Source of the DNA: Streptomyces sp. ICBB 8177
GTDB lineage: Bacteria > Actinomycetota > Actinomycetes > Streptomycetales > Streptomycetaceae
NCBI RefSeq assembly: GCF_003144095.1
Contig: NZ_NSKH01000018.1
Span: 1,118,743 to 1,182,742 of the forward strand
DNA: 64,000 nt
Direction: 5' to 3'
Below are positions 50,754 through 59,700 of this stretch, one piece after another; position 1 is the first letter of the stretch, and the number at the start of each line of letters is the position of its first letter. The notes beneath the pieces are model-generated. The model saw nothing but the letters and a program-made list of their open reading frames with translations. It was not told the DNA's origin and did no database searches. The translations under genes were made by a program, and so were the position numbers.

Positions 50754-51374
50754 TCAGCCCGCTTCCGCGGGGATCGCCTCGCGCTGCTCGCGCCGGAAGA
50801 CGTACGCCGCCAGTGCTCCCGCGCCGACCAGCGAGATGATCGAGACCGCCGTCGCCAGCCACGTCGCGCCGAGCCACTGGCCGCCCAGGTAGCCGACGCC
50901 CACTCCGTAGGCCGCCCACGCCAGCCCCGCCAGGGCCGACCAGGGCAGGAACTCGGCGGGCCTGCGGTGCGCCGCGCCCGCGCCGAGGCTGACCACCGAC
51001 CGCCCCGCCGGGGCGAACCGGGCCAGGACGACCAGCGCGCCGCCGCCCCGCAGCAGCACCTGCCCGACCCGTTCCTGCGCGGCGGCCAGCCGGCGCGAAC
51101 GCGTCATGCGCCGCTCCAGCCAAGTACCGCCACGGTAGGCGAGGCGGTAGGCGGCGAGGTCGCCGAGGCAGGACGCGGCGGCGGCGCAGCCCAGCAGTTC
51201 CACGACGTCGAGGATGTCCCGGGCGCCGTCGACACCCGCGGTGGCGGCGGTCGCGGCGGATATCAGCAGCACGCCGCTCGGCAGCACGGGCAGGAAGACG
51301 TCCAGCAGGACGGAGAGCGCGACGAGGGCGAGGCCCCAGGGCGAGTCGACGAGTGAACCCAAGTGTCCGAGCAC
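50754..51374 (-). CDS. DedA-family membrane protein
   Basis: 206 residues from GTG at 51374 with AGGAG upstream; the longer frame to 51677 is a shadow. GLALVALSVLLDVFLPVLPS GVLLISAATAATA (split) and VVLARFAPAGRSVVSLGAGA (the FxPxGR motif) identify the DedA/SNARE-associated fold, with hydrophobic helices on both sides and a C-terminal helix (IISLVGAGALAAYVF). These proteins act as lipid or cation-linked transporters in the membrane; this member's substrate is unknown. Confidence 0.85.
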   Translation of the reverse strand: MLGHLGSLVDSPWGLALVALSVLLDVFLPVLPSGVLLISAATAATAGVDGARDILDVVELLGCAAAASCLGDLAAYRLAYRGGTWLERRMTRSRRLAAAQERVGQVLLRGGGALVVLARFAPAGRSVVSLGAGAAHRRPAEFLPWSALAGLAWAAYGVGVGYLGGQWLGATWLATAVSIISLVGAGALAAYVFRREQREAIPAEAG

Positions 51375-51814
51375 CGTCGTTTCTCCTGGTCCGCGCGTCC
51401 GCCGTGAGGCGAACGCCGCCCCATCAGCCGTACAGCGTACGCCGGGAAAACCGGCGGTCAGCGGGCGGGGCGGCGTGACGTACTTCTCATCCCGGCCGCC
51501 GCCCGGCGTGCCGCCCGTGAGCGGCTGGGGGAAGGGTGCCGGAGTGCAGCGGAGCCCCGCTCGAACGCGGCTCGCAGCCCCTCGCGCGCGCCGGGACCGG
51601 GAGGGGGCCCTCCCCGAGCTGCTGGGCGGTCCCTCCCTCGCAGCCCCTCGCGCGCGCCGGGAGGGGCCCGATGTCACTGCTCATCAGTGGGCTCCTCAGT
51701 CGCCCCTCGCGCGCCCCGCGAGAGACCGCCCGAGCCCGGCGGCGCGGAGCCGAACCGCCGGGCGACCGGCGGCGGAGCCGGGAGGTCGCGGACCCCGGCC
51801 CCGGCCGCCGCGCG
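51375..51814. other. 440-bp gap with short direct repeats
   Basis: CAGCCCCTCGCGCGCGCCGG occurs near 51577 and 51640 and in weaker form near 51709. Between copies lie hairpin-like GAGGGGGCCCTCCC sequences. No gene with a ribosome site is visible. Confidence 0.55.
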
Positions 51815-52324
51815 TCACGAAGCGACCGTGCTCCGCTCCGGCCGCGTCGCCGGCGTCGTGATCGTGCCGCCCTCGGCGCGCTCCTGCCCGTCGCGCTCCT
51901 TCTCGTGCTTCTCGTACGGCAGCAGGCCGTCGAGCGACCACGCGCCGGGGCCGGTGACGACGAGCAGCAGGAACGCCCAGGCGTAGATCGCCGCGGGCTC
52001 GCCACCGTTCTGGATGGGCCACAGCGCGTGCTGCGCGTGGACGCTGAAGTACGCGTAGGCCATCGAGCCGGAGCTGATCAGGGCGGCTATCCGGGTGCCG
52101 AGACCGGCCAGGACGAGGACGCCGCCGACGAGTTGGATGAGCGCCGCGTACCAGCCGGGCCAGGCGCCCGTCGCGACGGTGCCGCCGTGGGTGCCCATCG
52201 CGCCGCCCAGGACGCCGAAGAGCGAGGCCGCTCCATGGCAGGCGAACAGCAGGCCGATCACGATCCGGAAGAGTGCGAGCACGTGCGGATGAGCCTTGCC
52301 GGTCCACGTTCTGGTCCAGCGCAT
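51815..52324 (-). CDS. DoxX-family membrane protein
   Basis: 169 residues from ATG at 52324, preceded by AAGGAG. VLALFRIVIGLLFACHGAAS is the first helix with the typical His-Gly. AALIQLVGGVLVLAGLGTRI AALI (split) and AIYAWAFLLLVVTGPGAWSL are the others, ending in DGLLPYEKHEKERD. DoxX proteins are four-helix membrane proteins linked to thiol or quinone redox balance. A dyad in the promoter suggests regulation. Confidence 0.9.
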   Translation of the reverse strand: MRWTRTWTGKAHPHVLALFRIVIGLLFACHGAASLFGVLGGAMGTHGGTVATGAWPGWYAALIQLVGGVLVLAGLGTRIAALISSGSMAYAYFSVHAQHALWPIQNGGEPAAIYAWAFLLLVVTGPGAWSLDGLLPYEKHEKERDGQERAEGGTITTPATRPERSTVAS

Positions 52325-52373
52325 GGGGGATCTCCTTCGGTCGGTGGGGACGGGGATACCGAACGGAGTCCAC

Positions 52374-52403
52374 ACATTAGGAAGGCCTAACTAAATTCTG
52401 CAA
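52374..52403 (-). promoter_or_regulatory. DoxX promoter with operator-like dyad
   Basis: On the minus strand TTGCAG (52403-52398) and TAATGT (52379-52374) lie 18 bases apart. TTAGG/CCTAA arms at 52377-52390 sit between and over the -10, a position where a bound repressor would block RNA polymerase. The patch is AT-rich. Confidence 0.55.
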
Positions 52404-52671
52404 GTTTCAAGCAAGAGGATGGGTGGAACCCGACCCGCAGGACGGCTCGCGGCGCCACCGCAGCCGCCATCCAGTGACCCCCAGGTGGGCACTCCGGTCG
52501 CGAAACTCCCTGGCTGTCATGAGGCTTGATGGCCGATCAGGTCACGCCGACGCGGGTCGACCGTGTTCATCGGCAGTTCACCGGACCGCGTGGGTGCCAC
52601 ATCCGCCCCGCCCCGGGGCCGGGGTCGGGGCCGGGGATCATGGCGGGGGCTGTCGGCGGCTTCGGTTAGGC
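52404..52671. other. Intergenic region, nothing recognised
   Basis: GC-rich sequence upstream of the riboswitch. I see no gene or clear repeat; it probably holds the promoter for the riboswitch-GDT1 transcript. Confidence 0.5.
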
Positions 52672-52845
52672 TGGGGGCAGCAGAAGGGGAGTAGCTCTTC
52701 GCCGGACCGTCGACATACTGCTCGGGCCTCCCGAGCCGGCGCCCGGAGGCCGTACGGACGCGCACAGCGTGTGCCGCACGCGCCAGCGAGACCTTCGGCC
52801 GCAGTGTCCGACGCTGCCGTGCCGAAGCGACCCCTCTCCCCGAGG
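52672..52845 (+). ncRNA. yybP-ykoY manganese riboswitch (probable)
   Basis: AGGGGAGTAGC at 52685 and CGACATACTGC at 52740-range spacing (near 52720) are the two conserved strands of the yybP-ykoY aptamer (GGGGAGUAGC and CAACAUACU). Further down, GCCAGCGAGACCTTCGGC (near 52780-52800) matches the motif's distal part. A CTTCGGC/GCCGAAG stem follows. It lies directly upstream of a GDT1/UPF0016 gene, a class of Mn(II) exporter known to be controlled by this riboswitch. Limits are approximate. Confidence 0.72.
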
Positions 52846-52886
52846 CCTTCCGGTGCGGCGAGCCCGACCGAAGAGGAAAGCCCTCC

Positions 52887-53477
52887 GTGTTCAGTTTCAC
52901 CGTCGCCGCGATCGTCTTCGGCGTCATCTTCCTCGCGGAACTCCCCGACAAGACCGCGCTGGCCAGCCTGGTGCTCGGCACCCGCTTCCGCGCGTCCTAC
53001 GTCTTCTGCGGCATCGCCGCCGCCTTCGCCGTGCACGTCGCCCTCGCCATCGCAGCGGGCAGTCTGCTGACGCTGCTGCCGCACCGGTGGGTCGAGGGTG
53101 TCGTCGCGCTGCTCTTCCTCGGCGGCGCGATCGCGCTGCTGCGGCACGGGCAGGGGGAGGACGAGGACGAGGAGGGCATGAAGACGCCCAGCAGTCAGAG
53201 CTTCTGGCGGGTGGCGGGCAGCGGTTTCACGCTCATCCTGGTGGCCGAGTTCGGCGACCTCACCCAGATCATGACGGCCAACCTGGCCGCCCGCTACAAC
53301 GACCCCGTCTCGGTCGCCGTCGGCGCGGTGCTGGCGCTGTGGGCGGTGGCCGCGATCGGCATCCTCGGCGGCAAGGCGCTGATGAAGCGGGTGCCGCTGC
53401 CGTTGATCACCAAGATCGCGGCCGTGGTGATGGTGGTGATGGCGGGGGTGAGCCTGTACGAGGCGATCGCCGGGTGA
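52887..53477 (+). CDS. TMEM165/GDT1 (UPF0016) family manganese exporter
   Basis: 196 residues from GTG with GAGGAAAG upstream. The two diagnostic motifs are present: FLAELPDKTALASLVLG (E-x-P-D-K-T) near residue 16 and LVAEFGDLTQIMTANLA (E-x-G-D) near residue 118. Six hydrophobic helices surround an acidic loop (GQGEDEDEEG). Family members export Mn(II) or exchange Ca/Mn with protons. The riboswitch upstream supports manganese as substrate. Confidence 0.9.
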   Translation: MFSFTVAAIVFGVIFLAELPDKTALASLVLGTRFRASYVFCGIAAAFAVHVALAIAAGSLLTLLPHRWVEGVVALLFLGGAIALLRHGQGEDEDEEGMKTPSSQSFWRVAGSGFTLILVAEFGDLTQIMTANLAARYNDPVSVAVGAVLALWAVAAIGILGGKALMKRVPLPLITKIAAVVMVVMAGVSLYEAIAG

Positions 53478-53572
53478 GCCGGCGTAGCGCGGGGGCGTGC
53501 CAGGGTGCGCGGTCGGCCCCGCGCTCGCGTTCGCCCCGCGGGGCCGCGTTCGTACGCGCTCGGCTCCGCGCC

Positions 53573-53720
53573 CGTACGCCCCCGCGTTTCACGCGATGCG
53601 TCCGTACGCGCCCGCGTTTCACGTGATGCGTCCGTACGCGCCCGCGTTTCACGTGATGCGTCCGTACGCGCCCGCGTTCACGTGATGCGTCCGTACGCGC
53701 CCGAGTTCACGGAATGCACC
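53573..53720. repeat. Five tandem copies of a 30-bp repeat
   Basis: Units begin CGTACGC at 53573, 53603, 53633, 53663 and 53692 and contain CGCGTTTCACGTGATGCGTC. The middle two are identical and the outer ones diverged; the fourth is 29 bases. Each has a CACGTG E-box-like palindrome and CGTACG. It fills the gap between the GDT1 and HAD genes; no gene is seen in 53478-53827. Confidence 0.85.
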
Positions 53721-53827
53721 CGGCTTGAATATGCCGTACGCGCCGAACATGCCGACGCGGGCGGCCCGCGCCCCCGGGCCACCCGCGTCGAGTCCTCTCC
53801 CCGCGCGTCAGAGCGCGCGGGTGCGCG

Positions 53828-54484
53828 TCAGCCCACGCGCAGGGTGAAGGTGCCGTCCGCCTCGCGCCGGACCTCGACCGCCTCCAGCGTGGGCGCGTAC
53901 GCGGTCGGGCCGAAGGCCTCGGCGCGCGGGCCCACGCCCACCACGCGCATCCCGGCCGCGAAGCCCGCCGCGATCCCGGCCTCGGAGTCCTCGAAGACCA
54001 CGCAGTCCCCGGGCGCGAAGCCCAGCTCGGCCGCGCCCTTCAGGAAACCCTCCGGATCGGGTTTGCTGGCGCTCACGCATTCCGCGGTGATCCGCACCTC
54101 CGGCATCGGCAGCGCGGCGGCGTCCATCCGGGCGCGGGCCAGGGCCGCGTCGGCCGAGGTCACCAGCGCGTGCGGGCCGTCCGCCAGGGCGGCGAGGAAC
54201 TCAGGGGCGCCCGCGACCGGCACCACGCCCTCGGTGTCGGCGGTCTCCCTGGCCAGCATCTCCGCGTTCTCGGCGTGGTTGACGGCCATCGGGCGGTCCG
54301 GCAGCAGCGCGGCCATGGTGGCGTAGCCCTGCCGTCCGTGCACCACCCGCAGCACGTCAGCGGTGTCAAGGCCGTGCCGCTCGGCCCACTCGCGCCAGCA
54401 GCGCTCGACGACCGCGTCGGAGTTGACCAGCGTGCCGTCCATGTCCAGCAGCAGCGCGCGAGCGGTCAGGGTGACGGCCGTCAT
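53828..54484 (-). CDS. HAD-family sugar-phosphate phosphatase
   Basis: 218 residues from ATG at 54484, preceded by GAGGAG. Motif I ARALLLDMDGTLVNSDAVVE, motif II ALVTSAD, motif III around SASKPDPEGFLKGA and motif IV VVFEDSEAGIAAGFAAGMRV are complete. This is the beta-phosphoglucomutase/GPP-type branch that dephosphorylates small sugars. The substrate is not predictable. The longer frame to 55090 runs through other genes. Confidence 0.92.
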   Translation of the reverse strand: MTAVTLTARALLLDMDGTLVNSDAVVERCWREWAERHGLDTADVLRVVHGRQGYATMAALLPDRPMAVNHAENAEMLARETADTEGVVPVAGAPEFLAALADGPHALVTSADAALARARMDAAALPMPEVRITAECVSASKPDPEGFLKGAAELGFAPGDCVVFEDSEAGIAAGFAAGMRVVGVGPRAEAFGPTAYAPTLEAVEVRREADGTFTLRVG

Positions 54485-54561
54485 GGGCGGACTCCTCGGC
54501 GTCGACCGCTGCGGTACGGGAACAGCGGCGGGGCGGTAACGGCAGCGGAAAGAACACAAGC

Positions 54562-54595
54562 GGCTCGCCCGCCGGTCAGGGGAAACGGGCGAGCC
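54562..54595. terminator. Hairpin between the HAD and 54784 genes
   Basis: GGCTCGCCCG pairs with CGGGCGAGCC around a 14-base loop. On the minus strand it is followed by GCTTGTGTTCTTT. It may end transcripts from the gene at 54784. Confidence 0.55.
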
Positions 54596-54783
54596 ACTTT
54601 GTTCCTCAACGATACAAAACGATCCCCCGATCGCGCCAACGGCCCCCCTTCGCGGCCGCCCGGCCCCCGCGGCGCGATCCCGCGCCCGCGCCCCCGACGC
54701 CCGCCCCGTGCCCCCGACGCCCGCCCCGTGCCCCCGACGCCCGCGCCCGCCTTCCGGCGCCGGCGCCGGCGCCGGGAACCCCC

Positions 54784-55338
54784 TCAGGCCCTCGGCTCCA
54801 CGTCCACGTACTGGAGCAGCCCGTACGTGAAGTGCGCGACGTGGCCCTCGAAGGCCAGCCGCCAGCGGGTCGGCGCGTCGCCCTCCATGGGCCGGGCGGG
54901 GGCGAATGCGCGGGCCACCTCGTCCACCACGCACGACCACGGCGTCAGGTCCTGCGGGCCGCCCAGGTCGGGCGAGGGCTCGCCGGGCGCGCGGACCAGC
55001 CACTCGTTCCATACCCGGCCGCCCGGCCCCGCCATCACCTCGAACCGCAGGGTGGGCCACAGCGGCACCGGCCACAGCAGAGCGCGGCACGTGATGTCGC
55101 CGATCCGGCGGTCCAGCTGCGCCTCGGGCGGCCCGAGCAGCACGTGGTGCCGCCGCAGGCCCTTGGGGAAGCCGCGGGCGCGCAGCGTGGCCTGCCAGTG
55201 GCGGTTCGCCTCCCTCATCCGGGTGCGGTCGGTGCCGAGGTCGCGCAGGGCATCTTCGACCAGGTCAGGGCGGTGGTCCGCCATCCGCCGCAGCAGCACC
55301 AGCTGTAGACCCGCCGTTCCGAAGTCACCATTCGCCAC
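54784..55338 (-). CDS. Conserved hypothetical protein
   Basis: About 184 residues; GTG at 55338 or TTG at 55341 as start, with no strong ribosome site. LRRHHVLLGPPEAQLDRRIG and PLWPTLRFEVMAGPGGRVWN EWLV (split) are the most structured parts. I recognise no domain; similar proteins exist in Streptomyces without assigned function. It is divergent from the MFS gene with 129 bases between. Confidence 0.7.
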   Translation of the reverse strand: MANGDFGTAGLQLVLLRRMADHRPDLVEDALRDLGTDRTRMREANRHWQATLRARGFPKGLRRHHVLLGPPEAQLDRRIGDITCRALLWPVPLWPTLRFEVMAGPGGRVWNEWLVRAPGEPSPDLGGPQDLTPWSCVVDEVARAFAPARPMEGDAPTRWRLAFEGHVAHFTYGLLQYVDVEPRA

Positions 55339-55467
55339 CAAACGAGCCTATGTGCCCCGGCGGTGGCCCCGGCGACCGGTGGGGCCAGCCGCCGAGGCGG
55401 CCCGAGCGCGACCGGGTCCGACGCGGGACCCCAAGCGGGACCGGGCGAACGGTGTGAACATGTAGAA

Positions 55468-57537
55468 ATGGCACAGGACGCGACCAACGAGGCGGCCACC
55501 TCCCCGGCCGCCGAGCCGCCCTCCGGCACGCCCTCGCACCGCACCGTCCTGGTGGCGATGAGCGCGCTGCTGATGGGCATGCTGCTCGCCGCGCTGGACC
55601 AGACGATCGTCTCGACCGCGCTGCCCACCATCGTCAGCGACCTCGGCGGACTCGACCACCTGTCGTGGGTGGTCACCGCGTACATGCTCGCCTCCACCGC
55701 CGCCACCCCGCTGTGGGGCAAGCTGGGCGACCAGTACGGGCGCAAGAGGCTGTTCCAGACCGCCATCGTCATCTTCCTGGTCGGCTCCGCGCTGTGCGGA
55801 CTCGCCCGCAACATGGGCGAGTTGATCGGCTTCCGCGCGTTGCAGGGCCTGGGCGGCGGCGGGTTGATGGTGTTGTCGATGGCGATCGTCGGCGACATCG
55901 TGCCGCCACGCGACCGGGGGCGTTACCAGGGCCTGTTCGGCGCGGTGTTCGGAGCCAGCAGCGTGCTCGGGCCACTGCTCGGCGGGCTGTTCGTGGACAA
56001 CCTCTCCTGGCGCTGGGTCTTCTACATCAACCTTCCCATCGGCATCGTCGCGCTCGCCGTCATCGCCGTCGTACTGCACATCCCCGTGCACCGCACCAAG
56101 CACGTCATCGACTACGCCGGGACCGGTGTGATCGCGGGCGTCGCCACCTGCCTGGTGCTGGTCGCCTCGCTCGGCGGCACGACGTGGGCCTGGGGTTCAC
56201 CGCAGATCATCGGTCTGGCCGTGCTGGGCGTCGTGCTGCTCGGCGTCTTCATCGCCATCGAACGCCGGGCGGCCGAACCGGTGCTGCCGCTGCGGCTGTT
56301 CCACATCCGCACCTTCACGCTCTGCTCGGTGATCGGCTTCGTCATCGGGTTCGCGATGTTCGGCGGCATGACCTACCTGCCGACCTTCCTCCAGGTCGTG
56401 CACGGCGTCACACCCACCCTGTCCGGCGTCCACATGCTGCCCATGGTGCTCGGCCTGCTGATCGCCTCCACCGGCTCCGGTCAGGTCGTCAGCCGCACCG
56501 GCCACTACAAGGTGTTCCCCATCGCCGGGACCGCCGTGGTCATCGTCGGCCTGCTCCTGCTGCACACCCTCAGCGAGACCAGCGGCACGTGGGCGATGAG
56601 CGGCGTCTTCTTCGTCTTCGGCTTCGGGCTCGGCCTGGTCATGCAGGTGCTGGTGCTCGTCGTGCAGAACTCCGTGGGATACGAGGACCTGGGCGTCGCC
56701 ACCTCCGGCGCCACGTTCTTCCGTTCCATCGGCGCCTCGTTCGGCGTGGCGATCTTCGGCACCATCTTCACCAACGAACTGCGCACCGAACTGCGTGCCG
56801 CGCTGACCGGCAAGCCACTGCCGCCCGGCTTCAACCCCGGGCAGCTCCAGACCGACCCGCACACCATCTCCCGGCTGCCGGCCTCCACACGGGCCGGCGT
56901 GCTGCACGCGTACTCCGTGGCGATCACCGACATCTTCCTGTACGCGGTGCCGGTCACGGCGGTGGCGTTCGCGCTCGCCTGGTTCCTCAAGGAGCAGCCG
57001 CTGCGCGGGTCGGTCACCGCGCCGGACGTGACCGAGACACTCGCCTCCAACCCGGTGGAACGCTCCTCGCGCGAGGAGGTGGCCCGCGCGCTGTCCACCC
57101 TCGGCACCCGCGAGGGACGGCGCGACCTGTACGTGAGGATCACCGAACGCGCGGGCCTCGACCTGCACCCCGCCTCCAGTTGGCTGCTGCTGCGCATCAA
57201 CCGCTACGGGTCCGCCGCGCCCCAACTGCTGGCGGAAAGGGTGTCGATCCCGAGCGAGATCGTCTACCAGGCCACCGCGGAAGTGGAGTTGCGCGGGCTG
57301 GTGCGACGCGAGGGACTGCTGCTGGTCCTCACCGAATCCGGCCACGAGATGGCGCAGCACCTGGTACAGGCCCGCACCGAGGTGCTGGCGGAACTGCTGG
57401 GCGACTGGTGGGATCCGGCCCGCGCGGCCGATGATCTGCACGGCCTGCTGAGGGAGTTGAGCACGCACCTGTGCGGGGACGACTCCGACCACCCGGAGCG
57501 CGGGGGTTCGACGGTGGCGGCGGTCAAGCCCGCGTGA
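55468..57537 (+). CDS. DHA2-type MFS multidrug exporter with C-terminal winged helix
   Basis: 689 residues from ATG at 55468. Residues 25-515 have the 14 helices of the EmrB/QacA group: LLAALDQTIVSTALPTIVSD (motif D1), WGKLGDQYGRKRLF (motif A) and GASSVLGPLLGGLFVDN (motif C). The last 140 residues, RSSREEVARALSTLGTREGR through LAERVSIPSEIVYQATAEVE LRGLVRREGLLLVLTESGHE (parts joined), look like a MarR-type winged helix. The exporter may bind DNA or ligand through this domain, or it may be only structural. Substrates are likely hydrophobic drugs, exchanged for protons. Confidence 0.92.
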   Translation: MAQDATNEAATSPAAEPPSGTPSHRTVLVAMSALLMGMLLAALDQTIVSTALPTIVSDLGGLDHLSWVVTAYMLASTAATPLWGKLGDQYGRKRLFQTAIVIFLVGSALCGLARNMGELIGFRALQGLGGGGLMVLSMAIVGDIVPPRDRGRYQGLFGAVFGASSVLGPLLGGLFVDNLSWRWVFYINLPIGIVALAVIAVVLHIPVHRTKHVIDYAGTGVIAGVATCLVLVASLGGTTWAWGSPQIIGLAVLGVVLLGVFIAIERRAAEPVLPLRLFHIRTFTLCSVIGFVIGFAMFGGMTYLPTFLQVVHGVTPTLSGVHMLPMVLGLLIASTGSGQVVSRTGHYKVFPIAGTAVVIVGLLLLHTLSETSGTWAMSGVFFVFGFGLGLVMQVLVLVVQNSVGYEDLGVATSGATFFRSIGASFGVAIFGTIFTNELRTELRAALTGKPLPPGFNPGQLQTDPHTISRLPASTRAGVLHAYSVAITDIFLYAVPVTAVAFALAWFLKEQPLRGSVTAPDVTETLASNPVERSSREEVARALSTLGTREGRRDLYVRITERAGLDLHPASSWLLLRINRYGSAAPQLLAERVSIPSEIVYQATAEVELRGLVRREGLLLVLTESGHEMAQHLVQARTEVLAELLGDWWDPARAADDLHGLLRELSTHLCGDDSDHPERGGSTVAAVKPA

Positions 57538-57799
57538 GGGGGTTCGCGTGACGCGGCTCGGGCGAGGCGGCTCGGGCAGGCCGGCCCGCGGGAGCGGCTC
57601 GCGTCAGGGGGCGCACGGGAGGCGGCTCGCTCGGGCGGTCCGCTGACGGGTCGTCACCCATCGCTTACGCGCCGTTTCCGTGCGCGACCCTTGCGTGGCC
57701 GTACCCCGGGTAATACAAACGTGCCGGATCAACGGAACGCGTACCCGTTCCGCTCCGGGCGCCGGGACGCCGCCCGGGGCCGAGGAGAGGACGAGCTTC

Positions 57800-58969
57800 A
57801 TGGCCCCTGAACCCGTCATCGTCGAGGCGGTGCGCACCCCCGTCGGCGCACGCGGCGGCGCGCTGGCCGCCCTGCACCCCGCCCGCCTGCTGGGGGAGAC
57901 GTACCGGGAACTCCTGGAGCGCACCGGCATCCAGCCGGACTGCGTCGAGCAGGTCGTCGGCGGCACGGCCACGCTCGCGGGCGAGCAGTCGGCGAACCCG
58001 GCGCGCACGGCGTGGCTGGCGGCGGGGCTGCCGTACGAGACGGCCGCCAGCACCGTGGACTGCGCGGGCGGTTCGTCGCAGCAGGCCAACCACGTCGTCG
58101 CCGCCATGATCGCGGCCGGCGTGATCGACGTCGGGATCGGCTGCGGGGTGGAGTCGGTGTCGCGGGTGCCGCCGGGCAGCGCGTCCCAGCACGGGCCGGG
58201 CGGACCGTTACCCGACGAGTGGAACGTGGACCTGCCCGGCCGGTTCCACGCCGCGGAACGCATCGCCGCCCGGCGCGGCCTGACCCGGGAGCGCACCGAC
58301 GCGTTCGCGCTGCTGTCGCGGACGCGGGCGGCGCGGGCATGGGCGGAGGAGCGCTTCAAGCGCGAGACCTACCCCGTGCAGGTGCCGACGACCCACGAGG
58401 AACAGGCCGCGGGCCAGGGCGTATGGCGGTACCTCGAACGCGACGAGGGGCCGCGCGAGGCGAGTGCGGACGCGCTGGCCGCCCTGAGTCCGGTGATGCC
58501 GGGGGCGGTGCACACGGCGGGCAGCACCGCCCCGGCCGCGGACGGCGCGGCGGCGGTGATGTGGGCGTCCAAGCGCATGGCGAAGGCGCTGGGGCTGCGG
58601 CCGAGAGCGCGCGTCGTGGCGCAGGCGCTGGTGGGCGCCGACCCGCGCTTCCACCTCGACGGGCCGGTCGACGCGACGCGGGCGGTGCTGGGGAAGGCGG
58701 GCATGACGCTGCGGGACGTCGACGTCGTCGAGGTCGACGAGGCGTTCGCGTCCGTGGTGCTGAGCTGGGCCCAGGTCTTCGACGCCGACCTGGACAAGGT
58801 GAACGTCAACGGGGGAGCGATCGCCCTCGGTGACCCGGCCGGCGCGGCGGGCACCCGCCTGATCACGACGGCCTTGCACGAACTGGAGCGCGCCGACCGG
58901 GAGTTCGCCCTGATCACGACGTGCGCGCAGGGAGCGCTGGCCGCGGGGACGATCCTGCGGAGGCTGTAG
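57800..58969 (+). CDS. Thiolase-family acetyl-CoA acyltransferase (active-site His replaced)
   Basis: 389 residues from ATG at 57800 after GAGGAGAGG. VRTPVGARGGALAALHPARL opens the fold. The nucleophile is C88 in STVDCAGGSSQQA, and a second Cys, C375, is in ITTCAQGALAAG. The motif that reads GHP in working thiolases is GDP here (D345, codon at 58832), so the histidine that activates the nucleophile is missing. It may catalyse a different reaction, be a non-catalytic partner, or have poor activity. A possible promoter is TTGCGT (57691) and TACAAA (57714). Confidence 0.9.
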   Translation: MAPEPVIVEAVRTPVGARGGALAALHPARLLGETYRELLERTGIQPDCVEQVVGGTATLAGEQSANPARTAWLAAGLPYETAASTVDCAGGSSQQANHVVAAMIAAGVIDVGIGCGVESVSRVPPGSASQHGPGGPLPDEWNVDLPGRFHAAERIAARRGLTRERTDAFALLSRTRAARAWAEERFKRETYPVQVPTTHEEQAAGQGVWRYLERDEGPREASADALAALSPVMPGAVHTAGSTAPAADGAAAVMWASKRMAKALGLRPRARVVAQALVGADPRFHLDGPVDATRAVLGKAGMTLRDVDVVEVDEAFASVVLSWAQVFDADLDKVNVNGGAIALGDPAGAAGTRLITTALHELERADREFALITTCAQGALAAGTILRRL

Positions 58970-58995
58970 CCCGTGAGGGGCTCAGGGCGGACGCC

Positions 58996-59592
58996 TCACG
59001 GTGGCAGCACCATCGCGGCCGTCACCGTCCCCAGCAGGCCGATGTACGCCCAGGCGTGGAGGCGGTCGGGGATGCGCGGCGGGCGGCGGCGCAGCACCGC
59101 GATCACCGGCAGCGCGCCGAGCAGCAGCGCGGCGGCGGCACGCGGGTCGACGAGGCCGACCAGCCGCACGTGCGCGTCCACCGCGGCCGGGACCGCCGCG
59201 CCCCGCAGGGACACCGTGGCGGCCGGGACCGCGATCGCGAGGGTGAGCGGGTTGGCCGGCGCGGTCGCCACCCGCGTCGGGTGCCCGGCACGCCGCATCG
59301 CGGGCACGGTCATCACACTGCCGCCCACCCCGAGGAACGCGGCGACCGCGCCGACCGGCGCGCCGAGGACGGCAGGCAGCGGACGCGGAACGGCCTCGGC
59401 CCGCGCCCGCGCCGCCGGGGCCCGCGGGCGCAGGAAGCCCGGACGCAGGAGCAGGTCGACGACGGTCACCGCGACGTAGGCGACGAACGCCGCGCGGGCC
59501 AGGCCGGCCGGGGCGAGGCGGGCGGCCAGAGCGCCGGCCACCGCTCCGGCCGCCAGCAGGAGGACCAGCGCGCGGGTGCCGCGCAGCTCCAC
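58996..59592 (-). pseudogene. TauE/SafE-type anion permease, probably 5'-truncated
   Basis: 198 residues from GTG at 59592. GAVAGALAARLAPAGLARAA and VAAFLGVGGSVMTVPAMRRA match the middle and second half of TauE/SafE transporters. The family has two similar halves, each with a GxGG motif; only one is present, and full members have 240-270 residues, so the first half seems lost. The break is close to the Rhs immunity gene. It might still be translated as a short protein. Confidence 0.65.
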
Positions 59593-59700
59593 GAGTTCCC
59601 GATGGTTGACTACAGAACGCGAGGCGGAGCGAGCCGTGGCACGAATTCCTCTTCGCCGATCGGGCAGGCTACTGCGCTGTTCCCGTCCCTGCGCTTCAGC

